Source: an uncultured Roseicyclus sp. (GTDB lineage: Bacteria; Pseudomonadota; Alphaproteobacteria; Rhodobacterales; Rhodobacteraceae). Taken from it: a stretch of DNA of 64,000 nucleotides. The position numbers and the translations under genes are program-made. The notes under the pieces were generated by a model that saw nothing but the letters and a program-made list of their open reading frames with translations, was not told where the DNA came from and did not search any database. Below are positions 25,061 to 34,332 of the stretch, in pieces (the first letter of the stretch is position 1; each line of letters begins with the position of its first letter). The stretch covers positions 1 through 64,000 of the forward strand of contig CAKZPN010000038.1 in assembly GCA_937139335.1 (NCBI GenBank), read 5' to 3'.

Positions 25061-26509
25061 ATGAAACGCGACCGCAACGTCAAGATCGTGGCCACGCTGG
25101 GCCCCGCCTCGGACGGAGAACACATGATCCGCAAGCTGTTCGAGGCAGGGGCCGACGTGTTCCGCCTGAACATGTCGCACGGCAGCCACGAGGAAATCCG
25201 CGCCCGTCACGCCGCGATCCGCAAGGTCGAGCGTGACCTGGGCCGACCGATCGCCATTCTCGCCGACCTGCAGGGGCCGAAACTGCGTTGCGGCGTCTTC
25301 GCCAGCGACGAGGGGCATGTGCTGAAGAACGGCGCCTCGTTCCGCTTCGACCTCGACGAGACGCCGGGCGACGCCAAGCGCGTGCAACTGCCCCACCCCG
25401 AGATCTTCGCCGCGCTGGAGCCGGGCGCGATGCTGCTGGTCAATGACGGCAAGGTGCGGCTGCGCGTCGACGAGTGCGGCGCGGACTTTGCCGACTGCAC
25501 GGTGATCGCGGGCGGCCCGGTGTCGAACCGCAAGGGCGTCAACGTGCCCGACGTGGTGCTGCCGCTGGCCGCGCTGAGCGACAAGGATCGCGCCGACCTG
25601 GAGTTCGTCTGCGCGCTGGGCGTCGACTGGCTGGCGCTGAGCTTCGTGCAGCGCGCCGCCGACGTGACCGAGGCGCGCAAGCTTGCCAAGGGGCGCGCGG
25701 CGATCATGTCGAAGATCGAGAAGCCGGCGGCGGTGACAGCCTTCGACGAGATACTCGCGGTTTCGGACGGGATCATGGTCGCGCGGGGCGATCTGGGCGT
25801 GGAACTGCCGGTGCAGAACGTGCCGCCGATCCAGAAGCGGCTGGTGCGCAAATGCCGCTCGGTCGCCAAGCCGGTGATCGTGGCAACGCAGATGCTGGAA
25901 TCGATGATCGAAAGCCCGATGCCCACCCGCGCCGAGGTGTCGGACGTGGCCACCGCACTTTATGAAGGCGCGGACGCGGTCATGCTTTCGGCGGAATCGG
26001 CGGCGGGGTCGTACCCGGTCGAGGCGGTGCAGACGATGAACAACGTTGCGCTGGAGGTCGAGGGCGACCCGAATTTCTCGATCATCATGGCGGCGTCGCG
26101 GCAGGCGGCGCGGTCATCGACGGCGGATGCGATCGTGGCGGCCGCGCGCGAGATCTCGGAGACGGTGGATATCAAGGCGATCTGCTGCTTCACCCAATCC
26201 GGCACGACGGCGGCGCTCGTCGCGCGCGAACGCCCGCGTGTGCCGATCCTGGCGCTGACGCCGATCGTGGACGTGGCGCGGCGGATGTGCCTGACCTGGG
26301 GCTGCCACTGCTACATTACTGGCGAGCTGACCCGGTTCAAGGGCGCCGTGGTGTCGGCCGCGCGCACCGCGCGCGATGGCGGCTACGCGACCGAGGATGA
26401 CCAGATCATCGTGACCGCCGGCGTGCCCTTCAACGTGCAGGGCTCCACCAACATCCTGCGCGTCGCGCCCTGCGCCGAGCGGTTGATCTACGCCACCGAC
26501 CCGGAGTGA
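25061..26509 (+). CDS. pyk: Pyruvate kinase
   Basis: Pyruvate kinase makes pyruvate and ATP from phosphoenolpyruvate and ADP. The 482-residue protein starts MKRDRNVKIVATLGPASDG and has FRLNMSHGSHEEI, ILADLQGPKLRCG, the PK signature IMSKIEKPAAVTAFDEI with the catalytic lysine, MVARGDLGVELP, TQMLESMIESPMPTRAEVSD and the C-terminal allosteric domain. The length is normal. It has its own 180-base divergent spacer with the formylglutamate hydrolase gene. Confidence 0.97.
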   Translation: MKRDRNVKIVATLGPASDGEHMIRKLFEAGADVFRLNMSHGSHEEIRARHAAIRKVERDLGRPIAILADLQGPKLRCGVFASDEGHVLKNGASFRFDLDETPGDAKRVQLPHPEIFAALEPGAMLLVNDGKVRLRVDECGADFADCTVIAGGPVSNRKGVNVPDVVLPLAALSDKDRADLEFVCALGVDWLALSFVQRAADVTEARKLAKGRAAIMSKIEKPAAVTAFDEILAVSDGIMVARGDLGVELPVQNVPPIQKRLVRKCRSVAKPVIVATQMLESMIESPMPTRAEVSDVATALYEGADAVMLSAESAAGSYPVEAVQTMNNVALEVEGDPNFSIIMAASRQAARSSTADAIVAAAREISETVDIKAICCFTQSGTTAALVARERPRVPILALTPIVDVARRMCLTWGCHCYITGELTRFKGAVVSAARTARDGGYATEDDQIIVTAGVPFNVQGSTNILRVAPCAERLIYATDPE

Positions 26510-26570
26510 ACCGGGCGGGGCCGCTGCACGGACACTGGTGCAAGTCCTTCGCCTGCGCCATATTCGTGCG

Positions 26571-26804
26571 ATGCAGATCGACCTCGACATCCTGATCACG
26601 ATCGCGACCCTCGTGGTGATCCTTGGCGGTTCGTCCAGCCTCGCGGGTTGGGTGGATGGACGGCGGCCATGGGTGGCGATCCTGGCGCTCGCCGGTGGCG
26701 TCGGGCTTCTGGCCTGGGTGCACCTGGATCTGAAGCCCGGTGGGCTGCGTTTCCGCGACATCCCGGATGCCTTCATCCATGTCGCGGCGATGATCCTGAA
26801 CTGA
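26571..26804 (+). CDS. Small two-helix membrane protein (hypothetical)
   Basis: A 77-residue protein, MQIDLDILITIATLVVILGG..., with two predicted membrane segments (about residues 7-22 and 35-50) and a short C-terminal tail (RFRDIPDAFIHVAAMILN). No known domain is seen. The ATG at 26571 was preferred to one 11 codons upstream because translation upstream looks like spacer. It follows pyk by 61 bases and may be part of that transcript. Confidence 0.6.
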   Translation: MQIDLDILITIATLVVILGGSSSLAGWVDGRRPWVAILALAGGVGLLAWVHLDLKPGGLRFRDIPDAFIHVAAMILN

Positions 26805-26933
26805 CTCAAGGCCCGCCAGCCCCTCTGGACAGGGCGCGGCGTTGGTTGTATGCGACCCGTTCCAACGGTGCGTCCGGCCAAAAACGGCATGCCGCTACGC
26901 GCCCGAACCGACCCTACGAGACAGGAGACGGAA

Positions 26934-27134
26934 ATGCCGAAGATGAAGACGAAGTCGAGCGCGAAAAAGCGCTTCAAGGTCACGGCCACCGGCAAAGTGG
27001 TGGCGGGACAGGCCGGCAAGCGGCACGGGATGATCAAGCGGACGACCAAGTTCATCCGCTCTGCACGCGGGACGACGACGCTGTCGGCGCCCGATGCGAA
27101 GATCGTCAAGTCCTACATGCCCTACGACCGCTGA
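26934..27134 (+). CDS. rpmI: 50S ribosomal protein L35
   Basis: The 66-residue basic protein [20 protein letters not shown]...[13 protein letters not shown] is L35. The ATG at 26934 is preceded by AGGAGACGGAA. rplT follows 12 bases after the stop, the usual rpmI-rplT pair. infC, often upstream, is absent. Confidence 0.97.
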   Translation: MPKMKTKSSAKKRFKVTATGKVVAGQAGKRHGMIKRTTKFIRSARGTTTLSAPDAKIVKSYMPYDR

Positions 27135-27146
27135 GGAGGCCGAAAC

Positions 27147-27506
27147 ATGTCCCGCACCAAAGGTGGAACCGTCACCCATCGCCGCCACAAGAAGGTTCTT
27201 GACGCGGCAAAAGGCTACTATGGCTCGCGCTCGCGCAACTTCCGCACCGCGACCCAGGCCGTCGACAAGGCCAACCAGTACGCGACCCGCGACCGCAAGG
27301 CCCGCAAGCGCCAGTTCCGCGCGCTGTGGATCCAGCGGATCAACGCCGCCGTCCGCGCCTATGATGACACGCTGACCTATTCGCGCTTCATCAACGGCCT
27401 AGCGCTGGCCGGGATCGAGGTGGACCGCAAGGTTCTGGCCGATCTCGCCGTGCACGAGCCCGACGCTTTCGGCGCCATCGTGGCGCAGGCGCGCGCAGCA
27501 CTCTGA
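27147..27506 (+). CDS. rplT: 50S ribosomal protein L20
   Basis: The 119-residue product has the L20 features [40 protein letters not shown] and [21 protein letters not shown]20 binds 23S rRNA early in 50S assembly and can repress its own operon in enterobacteria. It follows rpmI closely (GAGGAGGCC ribosome-binding site) and ends before a strong terminator. Confidence 0.98.
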   Translation: MSRTKGGTVTHRRHKKVLDAAKGYYGSRSRNFRTATQAVDKANQYATRDRKARKRQFRALWIQRINAAVRAYDDTLTYSRFINGLALAGIEVDRKVLADLAVHEPDAFGAIVAQARAAL

Positions 27507-27529
27507 GGCCCTGCCGCTAAATTTGATCG

Positions 27530-27556
27530 AGGGCTGCCTGCGGGCGGCCCTTTTTC
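27530..27556 (+). terminator. Rho-independent terminator after rplT
   Basis: A 9-bp stem, AGGGCTGCC / GGCGGCCCT (one wobble), with a TGCG loop followed directly by TTTTTCG, 24 bases after the rplT stop. Confidence 0.9.
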
Positions 27557-27780
27557 GTTGCGGGGTCAACAGAGGGACCACGCCCAGGCGGGGCTGCAGG
27601 CAAGCGCTGTCGGAGCGTGATTGATCCGAGCGGGAAAGACGACACGGAAAGAGCACGCAAAGCGGCGCCGCACGCGGCGGCGCTGGTCGGACCGGGCACG
27701 GCCTGCCGCCTTGCCGAACCGGTGCTCCTGCGCAACGATACCGTCCTGCCGGCCTTTCCCTCCCTGACAATGGAGTGCCC

Positions 27781-28248
27781 ATGCCCTACGCACGAAACTT
27801 CCAGGTCCGCGCTCTTGGCGAGATCGCCATCCGCTGCATTGATCAGCCGGCCATGATCGCCTTCTACCGCGACGTGATCGGCCTTGAGCCCATGAACGAT
27901 GTGGAGACGAACCCGATCGCCTTCTTCCGCATCGCAGATGGCTTCGCAGGTCACACCAGCGTGCTTGCGCTCTTCCGCCACGATGTCGTTGCCGCCGGCA
28001 ATACGCCCGGCAGTGTCACACCTCCGAAAACCGGTGCCGCCTCCTCGCTCCATCACATCGCGCTCAGTCTCCCGTGGGAAGAGCAGGGCGCCGTCATCGC
28101 GTGGTATGAGCATCTGGGTCGCGACTACAGCGTGCAAGACTTCGACTGGGTCGGGTGGCGCGGTGTCTTCACCTTCGACCCTGATGGGAACACGGTTGAA
28201 CTGGTCGCCAAGGATCCGTCCTGGCGAACTGATGGAGGCGAAAATTGA
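27781..28248 (+). CDS. VOC-family (glyoxalase/dioxygenase fold) protein
   Basis: A 155-residue protein with a vicinal-oxygen-chelate fold. The first half has IAIRCIDQPAMIAFYRDVIGLEPM. The second half has LHHIALSLPWEE and GVFTFDPDGNTVELVAKDP, whose His and terminal Glu are usual metal ligands. The reaction is unknown. The ATG at 27781 was chosen over a GTG two codons earlier. Its stop overlaps the start of the methyltransferase gene, suggesting coupling. Confidence 0.82.
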   Translation: MPYARNFQVRALGEIAIRCIDQPAMIAFYRDVIGLEPMNDVETNPIAFFRIADGFAGHTSVLALFRHDVVAAGNTPGSVTPPKTGAASSLHHIALSLPWEEQGAVIAWYEHLGRDYSVQDFDWVGWRGVFTFDPDGNTVELVAKDPSWRTDGGEN

Positions 28249-28982
28249 CGCCGATGTCCTTCTTTTCCGAGTACCTGAAGACCACCGACGACCGGCTGCT
28301 GAGCAAGTGGACGCATTACTTCGACGTCTACACGCGGGAGCTTTCGGGGCGCCGCACGCGGCCGCTGTCCTTCCTCGAGATCGGGGTGTTCAAGGGCGGC
28401 TCGATCCCCATGTGGAAAAGCTATTTCGCGGAAGGCTCGCGGCTCACCTTCGTGGACATCGACCCCGACTGCGCGAAGCTGGCCGAACCGGGCACGACGG
28501 TCGCCATCGGGAACCAGGCCGACCCGGCCTTCCTCGCCGACCTCGCCGCGCAGCATGGGCCCTTCGACGTGGTGCTCGACGACGGCAGCCACATCTGTGC
28601 GCACCAGATCGCCAGTTTCGAGCACCTCTGGCCGCACATGGCCGAGGGCGGGCTCTACATGGTGGAGGATTGCCACACCTCATATTGGCCCGGCTTCGGC
28701 GGCGGCTACCGCAACGAGGCGAGCTTCATCGAACACGCCAAGCGGCTGATCGACCGAATGCACAGCTGGTACACCGACCAGGACGACCTGTTCCCCTTCG
28801 ATCCGATCGCGAGGGAGCTGCATTCGGTGCGCGTCTACGACAGCATCGTGGTGGCCGAGAAGCGCACACAGGCCGAGCCGCCCGCGAGCCTCTACGCCAA
28901 GGACGGTAAGGTGCAGATCTCACGCCGCGCGCTGGAGATCCGGGGGCGTAAGTCGGCCTTTGCCGGCAAGGACGGCACCTGA
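28245..28982 (+). CDS. Class I SAM-dependent methyltransferase (CmcI/rhamnosyl O-methyltransferase-like)
   Basis: A 245-residue protein resembling small-molecule and sugar O-methyltransferases of the CmcI or 8-demethyl-rhamnosyltetracenomycin type. Motifs are PLSFLEIGVFKGGSIPMWK (SAM site), LTFVDIDPDCAKLAEPGT and FDVVLDDGSHICAHQIASFE with metal-binding Asp residues, then GGLYMVEDCHTSYW. The TTG at 28245 lies six bases after GGAGG and overlaps the VOC stop; an in-frame ATG at 28254 is too far from that site for good initiation but remains possible. Confidence 0.82.
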   Translation: MTPMSFFSEYLKTTDDRLLSKWTHYFDVYTRELSGRRTRPLSFLEIGVFKGGSIPMWKSYFAEGSRLTFVDIDPDCAKLAEPGTTVAIGNQADPAFLADLAAQHGPFDVVLDDGSHICAHQIASFEHLWPHMAEGGLYMVEDCHTSYWPGFGGGYRNEASFIEHAKRLIDRMHSWYTDQDDLFPFDPIARELHSVRVYDSIVVAEKRTQAEPPASLYAKDGKVQISRRALEIRGRKSAFAGKDGT

Positions 28983-29039
28983 GCGCCCCTGACCTTGGGC
29001 CACCTTGCAATCACGGGGTTTGGTGATAGGTCAGGGCGC
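28983..29039 (+). promoter_or_regulatory. Structured leader before pheS (candidate)
   Basis: GCGCCCCTGACC (28983-28994) pairs with GGTCAGGGCGC (29029-29039) with one bulged C, enclosing a loop that can itself fold through CACC/GGTG. It begins right after the methyltransferase stop and ends 28 bases before the pheS ATG. It could be an intercistronic terminator or a regulatory leader; no T-run follows, so its function is uncertain. Confidence 0.4.
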
Positions 29040-29066
29040 GGAATTGGCGGGTAGAAGGCGCGGATC

Positions 29067-30140
29067 ATGGACAGTTGGGATCAGCTGAAATCGGACTGGC
29101 TTGGCCGGATCGCGCAGGCCGGGGACGAGGCCGGGCTCGAGGATCTGCGCGTCGCCGCGCTGGGCAAGAAGGGTGAGATCAGCCTGAAGATGCGCGAGCT
29201 CGGCGGCATGTCGGCCGAGGAGCGGCAGGTCGCCGGCCCAGCGCTGAACGCGCTGAAGGACGAGGTGAACACGGCGCTGGCGGCCAAGAAGGCGGCGCTG
29301 GGCGACGCGGCGCTCGACGAACGGCTGCGGGCCGAATGGCTCGACGTGACGCTGCCCGCGCGGCATCGGCGGCAGGGGACGATCCACCCGGTCAGTCAGG
29401 TGACGGAGGAAGTGACCGCGATCTTCGCCGACATGGGCTTCGCCGTTGCCGAGGGGCCGCAGATCGAGACCGACTGGTACAATTTCGACGCGCTGAACAT
29501 CCCCGGCCACCACCCCGCGCGGGCCGAGATGGACACGTTCTACACCCACCGCGCCGAGGGCGATGACCGCCCGCCGCACGTGCTGCGTACCCACACCAGC
29601 CCTGTGCAGATCCGCTACATGGAGGCGCATGGCGCGCCCGTCCGCGTGATCGCGCCGGGGCGGGTGTATCGCGCCGACTACGACCAGACGCACACGCCGA
29701 TGTTCCACCAGGTCGAGGGGCTGGCCATCGACCGCGACATCTCGATGGCGAACCTGAAATGGGTGCTGGAGGCGTTCTTTTCCGCCTATTTCGGGACCAC
29801 GGTGAAGACCCGCTTCCGCGCCTCTCATTTCCCCTTCACCGAGCCCTCGGCCGAGGTCGATATCCAGTGTTCCTGGGAAGGCGGTACCGTGAAGGTGGGC
29901 GAGGGGTCGGATTGGCTCGAGGTGCTGGGCTCGGGCATGGTGCACCCGAAGGTGCTGGAGGCGGCGGGGGTGGACCCGTCGCAGTGGCAGGGCTTTGCCT
30001 TCGGCATGGGCATCGACCGGATCGCGATGCTGAAATACGGGATTCCCGATTTGCGGGCGTTCTTTGATTCAGACTTGCGGTGGTTAAGGCATTACGGGTT
30101 CAGCGCGTTGCAGGTGCCGGCGGTGCATAGCGGGGTGTGA
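29067..30140 (+). CDS. pheS: Phenylalanyl-tRNA synthetase alpha subunit
   Basis: The alpha chain of the alpha2-beta2 class II enzyme that charges tRNA-Phe. The 357-residue protein has an N-terminal coiled coil (about 1-85), [53 protein letters not shown], motif 2 [20 protein letters not shown] and motif 3 [18 protein letters not shown]. pheT lies about 500 bases further on, separated by a lower-GC spacer instead of the usual short gap. Confidence 0.98.
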   Translation: MDSWDQLKSDWLGRIAQAGDEAGLEDLRVAALGKKGEISLKMRELGGMSAEERQVAGPALNALKDEVNTALAAKKAALGDAALDERLRAEWLDVTLPARHRRQGTIHPVSQVTEEVTAIFADMGFAVAEGPQIETDWYNFDALNIPGHHPARAEMDTFYTHRAEGDDRPPHVLRTHTSPVQIRYMEAHGAPVRVIAPGRVYRADYDQTHTPMFHQVEGLAIDRDISMANLKWVLEAFFSAYFGTTVKTRFRASHFPFTEPSAEVDIQCSWEGGTVKVGEGSDWLEVLGSGMVHPKVLEAAGVDPSQWQGFAFGMGIDRIAMLKYGIPDLRAFFDSDLRWLRHYGFSALQVPAVHSGV

Positions 30141-30649
30141 AGCCACTGCAAGTGAAGCGCCATACACTCCGATCCGTTCTACAGCCTCGATGTCAATGGC
30201 AGTGCACACGACCCACTCTGGTCTCCATGTGGCAACACTGTCCAGGAGGTGAACTTTGTCGGCAGCCTCCGCCATGTTGAACGACTAGAGCTTCGTTCGT
30301 GAGCAGCAAGAGCGGAGAGCTTTGTACGGGGCCGACGCCCCCGGTAACAAAGAACAGCGTAGTGACTGTTAACGAAACAAGTATTTTTCCCATGGAAAAT
30401 GGTCTCCTCTATTAACCATTATTAACAAAAATTAACTTTTGGCGCAATTTAATTGAGGTTTGTGGATGTCTTCGCCAGCCATGGCGCGTATCGAGGGATT
30501 ACCTCGGCCCGAATTGCGCCGCTCACCCGTTGCAGCGCCATCCCGCGGGCAGGCGCTCGCCCGGTTCGCGTCCATCCCCCCTTTCCCCGGTGGACACCGC
30601 GCGCGGAGGCGTTAGAACGCGGGAAACGCCCGCGACGGAGCCTGCGCCC
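30141..30649. other. Low-GC spacer splitting pheS and pheT
   Basis: A 509-base stretch between two genes that are usually adjacent. Bases about 30280-30460 are clearly AT-richer than their surroundings (for example ATTAACAAAAATTAAC). It contains one small minus-strand reading frame with a signal-peptide-like start (listed separately). No repeats, transposase remnants or attachment-site duplications were seen. It looks like a small insertion. Confidence 0.55.
30193..30393 (-). CDS. Possible small secreted protein, maybe frameshifted
   Basis: A 66-codon frame starting MGKILVSLTVTTLFFVTGG, a plausible signal peptide, with GAGGAG ten bases before the ATG. Codon use (AAA, ATA, CTT, TTA, ACA) differs strongly from the neighbouring genes, suggesting acquired DNA. 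After about residue 40 the frame turns Gly- and Cys-rich and unlike a protein. A second minus-strand frame (30275 to 30084, MAEAADKVHLLDSV...) reads more naturally, so a frameshift near 30280 is possible. No family was recognised. Confidence 0.3.
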   Translation of the reverse strand: MGKILVSLTVTTLFFVTGGVGPVQSSPLLLLTNEALVVQHGGGCRQSSPPGQCCHMETRVGRVHCH

Positions 30650-33058
30650 ATGAAATTCACCCTCTCCTGGCTCAAGGAGCATCTCGAGACCGAGGCGACG
30701 CTCGACGAGATCACCGAGGCGCTGACCGACCTCGGCCTCGAGGTCGAAGGCGTGGAGGATCGCGCGGGGCGGCTGAAGGCCTTCACGCTGGCCAAGGTCC
30801 AATCCGCCGAGCAGCACCCCGACGCCGACCGGCTGCGCGTCTGCATGGTCGAGACCGACGAGGGATTGCGTCAGATCGTCTGCGGCGCGCCGAATGCGCG
30901 GGCCGGGATCACCGTGGTGCTGGCCAAGCCCGGCGACTACGTGCCGGGGATCGACACGACGCTCGGCGTCGGCAAGATCCGGGGCGTGGAAAGCCATGGC
31001 ATGATGGCCTCGGAACGCGAGCTGGAGCTGTCGGACCAGCATTCGGGCATCATCGAGCTGCCGTCCGGCGAGGTGGGCGAGCGGTTCATCGACTGGCTGG
31101 CGGCGCATGATCCGGCCAAGGTCGACCCGGTGATCGAGATCGCGATCACGCCGAACCGGCAGGATGCGCTCGGCATCCACGGCGTCGTGCGCGACCTCGC
31201 CGCGCGGGGGCTGGGCACCTTGAAGCCGCACGAACCGCAGGCGGTGCCCGGCAGCTTCCCCTGCCCGGTGCCCGTGACGATCGACGCGGACACGCTGGAT
31301 GTCGCCCCGCACTTCACCGGCCGCGTGATCCGGGGCGTGAAGAATGGCCCCAGCCCGCAATGGTTGCAGGACCGTCTTCGCGCCATCGGGCTGCGTCCGA
31401 TCTCGGCGCTGGTCGATGTGACGAACTTCTTCACCTACGACATGAACCGCCCGCTGCACGTCTTCGACGTGGACAAGATGAAGGGCGGGCTGCGCGTGCA
31501 CCGCGCCAAGGGTGGCGAAAGCCTGCTGGCGCTCGACGACAAGACCTACACCCTGCGCGCGGGCCACACGCTGATCTCGGACGACCGTGGCCCCGAAAGC
31601 CTCGCCGGCATCATGGGCGGCGAGGACACCGGTTGCACCGCCGAAACGGTAAATGTGTTCCTGGAAAGCGCCTATTGGGACCCGATCCATGTGGCGCATA
31701 CGGGGCGCGATCTGAAGATCCACTCCGACGCGCGCTACCGCTTCGAGCGGGGCGTGGACCCGGACTACACTCTGCCGGGGCTTGAGGCGGCGACGCGGAT
31801 GATCCTCGATCTCTGCGGCGGCGAAGCGTCGGACGTGGTGGAGGCTGGCGCGGCCTTGAGGACCGCGCGGAGCTATCCGCTGGACACGAAACGGGTGATC
31901 TCGCTCGTCGGCATGGAGATCCCGAAGGCGGAGCAGGTGCGCATCCTGACCTCGCTGGGCTTCTCGGCCACCGGCGCGGGCGATGTGCTGGAGGTCTGGG
32001 TGCCGTCCTGGCGGCGCGACGTGCAAGGCGAGGCCGATCTTGTCGAAGAAGTGGCGCGGGTGGCGTCGCTGACGAAGCTGGAGCCGAAGCCGCTGCCGCG
32101 CCCCACGGCGGGCGTGCCGAAGCCGGTGCTGACGGCCCCGCAATTGCGCGAACGTGCGGCGCGGCGGACGGCGGCGGCGCTCGGCTACAACGAATGCGTC
32201 ACCTATTCCTTCATCGACGGCGCCTCGGCGGCGCTGTTTGGCGGCGGCAGCGACGACGTGAAGCTGGAGAACCCGATTTCCGCCGACCTGAGCCACATGC
32301 GACCGCAACTGCTGCCGGGGCTGCTGCAGGCGGCGGCGCGCAACCAGGCGCGGGGGATGCCGGACCTGGCGCTGTTCGAGGTCGGCCATGTGTTCCACGG
32401 CGGCGAACCGGGCGAGCAGCATCTGCAGGTTGCGGGGCTTCTGGTGGGCCAGACCGGCCCGCGTGACCCGCATGGCGCGCGGCGCGGTGTCGATGTGTTC
32501 GACGTGAAGGCCGATGCCGAGGCGGTTCTGGCCGCCATCGGCGCACCCGCCAAGGCGCAGATCCTGCGTGGCGGGCCGGAGTGGTTCCATCCGGGGCGGC
32601 ACGGCGTGATCTGCCTTGGCCCGAAGAAGGTGCTGGGCGTCTTCGGCGAGCTGCACCCGCGCGTGCTGCGCGCGATGGACGTGAAGGGGCCGGCGATGGC
32701 CTTCACCCTCTTCCCGGCCGAAGTGCCGCTGCCCAAGGCCGCGACCGCCAGCCGTGGCGCGGTCGAGATGTCGGATTACCAAGTGGTGGAGCGTGACTTC
32801 GCCTTCGTCGTCGGCGCCGAGGTCGAGGCGGCGGTTCTGGTGAACGCAGCGGCCGGGGCCGACAAGGCGCTGATCGAGGAGGTGCGGGTCTTCGACGAGT
32901 TCGTCGGCGGCTCGCTGGGCGAAGGGCGCAAGTCCATCGCCGTGACGGTGCGGTTGCAGCCGAAGGACAAGACCCTGACCGAGGACGAGATCGAGGCGGT
33001 CGCGGCCAAGATCGTGGACAAGGTCGAGAAAGCCTCGGGCGGGACGCTGCGGGGATGA
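30650..33058 (+). CDS. pheT: Phenylalanyl-tRNA synthetase beta subunit
   Basis: The 802-residue beta chain: start MKFTLSWLKEHLETEATLDE, an OB-fold tRNA-binding domain (about 40-150), the B3/B4 region with editing function, the B5 domain, the catalytic-like core, and the C-terminal anticodon-binding FDX-ACB domain (DYQVVERDFAFVVGAEVE... to the end). The ATG at 30650 fits the family start; translation upstream is spacer. Confidence 0.97.
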   Translation: MKFTLSWLKEHLETEATLDEITEALTDLGLEVEGVEDRAGRLKAFTLAKVQSAEQHPDADRLRVCMVETDEGLRQIVCGAPNARAGITVVLAKPGDYVPGIDTTLGVGKIRGVESHGMMASERELELSDQHSGIIELPSGEVGERFIDWLAAHDPAKVDPVIEIAITPNRQDALGIHGVVRDLAARGLGTLKPHEPQAVPGSFPCPVPVTIDADTLDVAPHFTGRVIRGVKNGPSPQWLQDRLRAIGLRPISALVDVTNFFTYDMNRPLHVFDVDKMKGGLRVHRAKGGESLLALDDKTYTLRAGHTLISDDRGPESLAGIMGGEDTGCTAETVNVFLESAYWDPIHVAHTGRDLKIHSDARYRFERGVDPDYTLPGLEAATRMILDLCGGEASDVVEAGAALRTARSYPLDTKRVISLVGMEIPKAEQVRILTSLGFSATGAGDVLEVWVPSWRRDVQGEADLVEEVARVASLTKLEPKPLPRPTAGVPKPVLTAPQLRERAARRTAAALGYNECVTYSFIDGASAALFGGGSDDVKLENPISADLSHMRPQLLPGLLQAAARNQARGMPDLALFEVGHVFHGGEPGEQHLQVAGLLVGQTGPRDPHGARRGVDVFDVKADAEAVLAAIGAPAKAQILRGGPEWFHPGRHGVICLGPKKVLGVFGELHPRVLRAMDVKGPAMAFTLFPAEVPLPKAATASRGAVEMSDYQVVERDFAFVVGAEVEAAVLVNAAAGADKALIEEVRVFDEFVGGSLGEGRKSIAVTVRLQPKDKTLTEDEIEAVAAKIVDKVEKASGGTLRG

Positions 33059-33089
33059 GCGCGACCAATCCAATCGGAAAGGACTTCAG

Positions 33090-33536
33090 ATGCTGACCGT
33101 ATACCTGTCAGGCGAGATCCACACCGACTGGCGCGACGAGATCGCGGCGGGGGCCGAGGGGCTGGATGTGGAGTTCACCGGCCCCGTGACGGATCACGCG
33201 GCGAGCGATGATTGCGGCGTGTCGATCCTGGGGGCGGAGCAAGACAAGTTCTGGCACGACCACAAAGGCGCTAAGCTGAACGCGATCCGAACCCGGCACG
33301 GGATCGAGATGGCGGATGTGGTCGTCGTGCGTTTCGGCGAGAAATACCGGCAGTGGAACGCGGCCTTTGACGCGGGCTATGCCGCCGCGCTGGGCACGCC
33401 GCTGATCGTGGTGTCGATGCCCGATCAGCAGCATGCCTTGAAAGAGGTGCATGCCGCCGCTCTGGCCGTCTGCGACAGCCCCGCCCAGGTGGCGCAGATT
33501 CTGCGCTACGTGATGACCGGCAAGCTGCCGGGCTGA
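33090..33536 (+). CDS. YtoQ-family protein
   Basis: A 148-residue cytoplasmic protein matching the YtoQ family: LTVYLSGEIHTDWRDEI, FTGPVTDHAASDDCG, NAIRTRHGIEMADVVVVRFG and QWNAAFDAGYAAALGTPLI. The fold is related to nucleoside 2-deoxyribosyltransferases, but no activity is known. It follows pheT by 31 bases with an AAGGA ribosome-binding site, so it may be cotranscribed. Confidence 0.88.
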   Translation: MLTVYLSGEIHTDWRDEIAAGAEGLDVEFTGPVTDHAASDDCGVSILGAEQDKFWHDHKGAKLNAIRTRHGIEMADVVVVRFGEKYRQWNAAFDAGYAAALGTPLIVVSMPDQQHALKEVHAAALAVCDSPAQVAQILRYVMTGKLPG

Positions 33537-33630
33537 TAGCAGATCACTCATCGTAGGCAGCGGCTTGGTTGGCTCAGCGGTGGCCGCGCCCACGATCATG
33601 ATGGCAGAGATCGCGGGCGCGATGCGGGGG

Positions 33631-34332
33631 TCAGCCGTCTCGCGGGGGTGTGACCATGCCTTTTTTGACGGCAGGACGGGCCATGAATCGCTCGACATAG
33701 GCGGGCGTGTGTTTCAGGTCGTTCCAGCCGACGATCTCTTTCGCGCCGTAGAACTCGAGCCCGTTCAGCCAGGGCGCCAGCGCGATGTCCGCGATTGAAA
33801 AGTCACCGGCGATCCACTCTTGTCCATCCAGAGCACCCTCGACCACGTTCAGCAGGCGCTTGGCCTCGGCGATGTAGCGTTCGCGCGGGCGGGGGTCTGC
33901 GATCTCGGAGCCGGCGAACTTGTAGAAGAAGCCAAGCTGGCCGAACATCGGGCCGACACCGCCCATCTGGAACATCAGCCACTTGATGACCTGGTACTTG
34001 TCCGCCTCGGTCCTGCCGAGGAGCTTGCCGGTCTTTTCGGCAAGGTAGATCAGGATCGCGCCGCTTTCCCAGAGCCCGATGGGTTCACCGCCGGGGCCGT
34101 CGGGGTCGATCAGCGCGGGTATCTTGTTGTTGGGGTTCAGCGACAGGAATTCCGCGCTCTTCACGTCGGCGTCGGAGAGGGTGACGCGATGCGCCTCATA
34201 GGGCAGCCCCAGCTCCTCCAGCGCGATCGAGGCCTTCACCCCGTTCGGGGTGGGAAAGGCGTAGAGCTGGATCACCGACGGGTCGGTCGGCGGCCAGCGG
34301 CGGGTGATGGGAAACGCGTCGAGCTGTGGCAT
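33631..34332 (-). CDS. Glutathione S-transferase family protein (YfcG/YghU-like)
   Basis: A 233-residue GST with a thioredoxin-like N-terminal domain (VIQLYAFPTPNGVKASIALE, NNKIPALIDPDGP, LWESGAILIYLAEKTG) and an all-helical C-terminal domain (YQVIKWLMFQMGGVGPMFGQ, GDFSIADIALAPW). The TPNGVK motif resembles the Nu-class disulfide-bond oxidoreductases YfcG and YghU, which use Thr and Asn rather than Tyr. It acts in cytoplasmic thiol or disulfide chemistry. The ATG at 34332 follows GAGGACAAAGC. Confidence 0.9.
   Translation of the reverse strand: MPQLDAFPITRRWPPTDPSVIQLYAFPTPNGVKASIALEELGLPYEAHRVTLSDADVKSAEFLSLNPNNKIPALIDPDGPGGEPIGLWESGAILIYLAEKTGKLLGRTEADKYQVIKWLMFQMGGVGPMFGQLGFFYKFAGSEIADPRPRERYIAEAKRLLNVVEGALDGQEWIAGDFSIADIALAPWLNGLEFYGAKEIVGWNDLKHTPAYVERFMARPAVKKGMVTPPRDG

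Noticed and set aside
26934..27506. A complete infC-rpmI-rplT operon
   Set aside because: Upstream of rpmI there is only a small two-helix membrane protein gene and pyk; no IF-3 sequence is present.
30449..33073. An 874-codon open frame on the minus strand opposite pheT
   Set aside because: It mirrors pheT codon for codon; high-GC genes leave the antisense frame open. Its translation is rich in Arg, His, Gln and Ala without any domain.
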